DNA from: Planctomycetota bacterium
Lineage (GTDB): Bacteria > Planctomycetota > Phycisphaerae > Phycisphaerales > UBA1924
NCBI GenBank assembly: GCA_017303565.1
Contig: JAFLCM010000095.1
Coordinates: forward strand, 1-8,256
DNA length: 8,256 nucleotides
Direction of reading: 5' to 3'
Notes under the pieces: generated by a model
Seen by the model: the letters and a program-made list of their open reading frames with translations, nothing else
Databases searched by the model: none
Told to the model about the DNA's origin: nothing
Shown: positions 7,014 through 8,256 of the stretch, piece by piece
How positions within the stretch are numbered: the first letter of the stretch is position 1
Layout: each line of letters begins with the position of its first letter
Made by a program: the position numbers and the translations under genes

Positions 7014-7483
7014 GTCCGCACCGGTCAGAGACCGGTGCCACCAAGAGCGTCCGCACCGGTCAGAGACCGGTGCCACCAAGAGCGTCCGCACCGGTCAGAG
7101 ACCGGTGCCACCAAGAGCGTCCGCACCGGTCAGAGACCGGCGCCACCACGAGCGTTCGCACCGGTCAGAGACCGGCGCCACCACGAGCGTTCGCACCGGT
7201 CAGAGACCGGCGCCACCACGAGCGTTCGCACCGGTCAGAGACCGGCGCCACCACGAGCGTTCGCACCGGTCAGAGACCGGCGCCACCAGGAGCGTCCGCA
7301 CCGGTCAGAGACCGGCGCCACCAGGAGCGTCCGCACCGGTCAGAGACCGGCGCCACCAGGAGCGTCCGCACCGGTCAGAGACCGGTGCCACCAGGAGCGT
7401 CTGCACCGGTCAGAGACCGGCGCCACCAGGAGCGTCCGCACCGGTCAGAGACCGGCGCCACCAGGAGCGGCGCCACTTGGAGC
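7014..7483. repeat. Tandem array of thirteen 35-bp hairpin repeats plus a partial copy
   Basis: Thirteen units of exactly 35 bases start at 7014 and then every 35 bases up to 7434. A degenerate 15-base partial copy (7469-7483) ends eight bases short of the folE2 stop. Each unit contains the arms gcaccggt and accggtgc (unit positions 5-12 and 18-25) around a five-base loop, cagag. Only unit positions 3, 4, 23 and 31 vary. Position 31 divides the array into blocks: a in units 1-3, c in units 4-7, g in units 8-13. Units 1-3 and 11 have a perfect stem; in the others position 23 is C, which is a G-U wobble when read as minus-strand RNA. There are no spacers, so this is not CRISPR. It resembles a REP-like palindrome amplified in tandem. 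It lies in the folE2 to mrdA spacer and would be transcribed with folE2 if there is no terminator. Confidence 0.95.
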
Positions 7484-7490
7484 GGGACGT

Positions 7491-8160
7491 TCAGGCCCGG
7501 ATGACGCGGGAGATCTGGGCGTAGGCGTTGTGGCTGTGGATGCTCTCGAAGTTCTCGCTGGAGATCGAGTAGGAGCGGATCTGCGGGTGCTTTTCGAGGG
7601 AGACGGCGAGGTCGCGGACGATGTCCTCGACGAACTTGGGGTTGTCGAAGGCGGCCTCGGTGACGTACTTCTCGTCGGGGCGCTTGAGGACGGCGTAGAC
7701 GGGGCTGCTGGCGGCGGATTCGAGGATGGTGACAAGGTCCTCGATCCAGAGGTCGCCGTCGAAGCGGACGGCGGCCTCGATCTCGCAGCGCTGGTTGTGG
7801 GCGCCGTAGCGGCTGATTTCCTTGGAGCAGGGGCAGAGGCTGGCGGCGGGGGCACGGACGCCCATGACGAAGTCGGTGACGCCGTTGGCGGTGGCGCGGA
7901 AGGTGACCTGGTAGTCCATCAGGCCGCGGGCGGCGGTGACGGGGGCGTGCTTCTCGATGAAGTAGGTGAAGGTGATCTCGAGGTGGGCTTCTTCGGCTTC
8001 GAGTCGCTCCTTGATTTCACGGGCGACGGTGCCGATGCAGGCGGGGGTGAGGGGCCGGGCGTATTCGTTGAGGACCTCGAGGAACCGGCTCATGTGCGTG
8101 CCCTTCTTGTGGTGAGGAAGGGAGACGTACATGTTGATTTTGGCGACGGTGGTCTGGGTG
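7491..8160 (-). CDS. folE2: GTP cyclohydrolase IB (FolE2), N-terminus missing
   Basis: FolE2 (GCYH-IB) converts GTP to dihydroneopterin triphosphate, the first step of folate and queuosine synthesis. It is a metal-dependent enzyme that replaces the zinc enzyme FolE. The remaining 223 or so residues show TVAKINMYVSLP, then KGTHMSRFLEVLN, then the diagnostic ASLCPCSKEISRYGAHNQR with the active-site Cys and His, RPDEKYVTEAAFDNPKFVEDIVR, and SSENFESIHSHNAYAQI near the end. Full-length members are about 260-300 residues, so some 40 or more N-terminal residues including the start are absent. Upstream of about base 8160 the frame runs into an unrelated ABC-transporter fragment, and the residues read there (MLLIWKVLKRIAF) are not FolE2. 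The stop is TGA at 7491-7493, eight bases from the repeat array. Identity is near certain; the gene is broken by the right junction and not by a visible mutation. Confidence 0.95.
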
Positions 8161-8165
8161 AAAGC
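8155..8165. other. Right chimeric junction (folE2 to ABC transporter)
   Basis: On the minus strand, ABC-transporter homology runs through FEENRF (last codon 8163-8161). In a different frame, FolE2 homology begins by about base 8159-8154. Base composition changes from very GC-rich to AT-rich at this point. Both genes run in the same direction but in different frames, and each is interrupted within a conserved region, so no sensible fusion protein results. Confidence 0.75.
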
Positions 8166-8256
8166 GATTCTCTTCAAAACCTTCCATATTAAAAGCACGA
8201 ATAACCATCATGCCTGTCAGGTTTTCACGAGAAACGAGATTAATACGGTCAGTCAA
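8161..8256 (-). CDS. ABC transporter membrane domain, internal fragment
   Basis: Read on the minus strand from the window edge, the frame gives LTDRINLVSRENLTGMMVIRAFNMEGFEENRF over 32 residues. (L/V)SRENLTGxxVIRAF followed by FEExRF is characteristic of the membrane domain of ATP-binding exporters of the LmrA/MsbA type, in the cytoplasmic region preceding the later helices. No nucleotide-binding domain is present because both ends are missing. The AT-rich codons differ strongly from the rest of the window and suggest a low-GC, Firmicute-like donor. The substrate cannot be told. The frame continues into reverse-shifted folE2 sequence and should not be read as a fusion. Confidence 0.75.

Larger units (their letters stand above)
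6873..7490. other. 618-base spacer between folE2 and mrdA
   Basis: No believable gene lies here. The folE2-proximal 470 bases are the 35-bp repeat array. The remaining 141 bases (6873-7013) hold the possible -10 element and otherwise no recognisable RNA gene, riboswitch or terminator with a T-run. Open frames that cross the array on the plus strand arise because 35 is not a multiple of three, so all three frames stay open and each repeats every 35 residues. They are not supported as proteins. Confidence 0.7.

Noticed and set aside
7014..7483. CRISPR array
   Set aside because: Units are contiguous 35-bp copies with no unique spacers between repeats, and no cas gene is in the window.
98..8160. 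A transferred genomic island or mobile element with foreign flanks
   Set aside because: No integrase, transposase, tRNA site or terminal repeats are seen. Contents are core genes, and both ends cut coding sequences, so a chimera is the better explanation.
6947..8192. Plus-strand repeat proteins (HRSETGATTSVRTGQRPAPP type) reading through the array
   Set aside because: All three plus frames stay open only because the 35-base repeat lacks stops. The frames run on into the antisense of folE2, and no start signal or conserved domain supports them.
8017..8256. ABC transporter fragment extended into an Arg/His/Pro-rich tail
   Set aside because: Beyond FEENRF the frame is a shifted reading of folE2 and has no transporter similarity.

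Overview
The window looks like a chimera of three genomes. Positions of about 105 to 8160 are one continuous, very GC-rich block that reads as ordinary bacterial chromosome. The first ~105 bases and the last ~96 bases have clearly different composition and encode fragments of unrelated genes (a Der GTPase and an ABC transporter). Each is joined to the block in the middle of a coding sequence. The block resembles a high-GC planctomycete, possibly of the Phycisphaerae. That assignment is inferred from protein style, GC content and the hairpin-repeat spacer, and has not been tested by a search. The Der piece resembles Bacteroidota and the ABC piece a low-GC Firmicute-like genome, again by style only.

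All supported genes in the block lie on the minus strand. In transcription order (right to left) they are: folE2 (GTP cyclohydrolase IB, 5' end lost at the right junction); a 618-base spacer holding thirteen exact-length 35-bp tandem repeats, each with a hairpin; mrdA (penicillin-binding protein 2); rodA (SEDS glycosyltransferase); a lipoprotein-like gene with VGDV-type repeats, split by a one-base frameshift; rsmG (16S rRNA G527 methyltransferase); and a DinG/XPD-like helicase whose C-terminal part is lost at the left junction. From mrdA to the helicase the genes are 20-84 bases apart or overlap, so they form a probable operon.

Functionally, mrdA and rodA are the matched transpeptidase/glycosyltransferase pair of the cell-elongation peptidoglycan machine. 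The lipoprotein-like protein is probably exported and of unknown role. rsmG and the helicase are housekeeping genes, probably translationally coupled through a GTGA overlap. FolE2 supplies dihydroneopterin triphosphate or its equivalent for folate or queuosine synthesis.

I see no convincing new defence or mobile system. The items most worth attention are the two chimeric junctions, the hairpin array, the single-base frameshift, and several residue-level oddities in PBP2, RodA and the helicase. Long open frames on the plus strand across the block are codon-bias shadows of the minus-strand genes.
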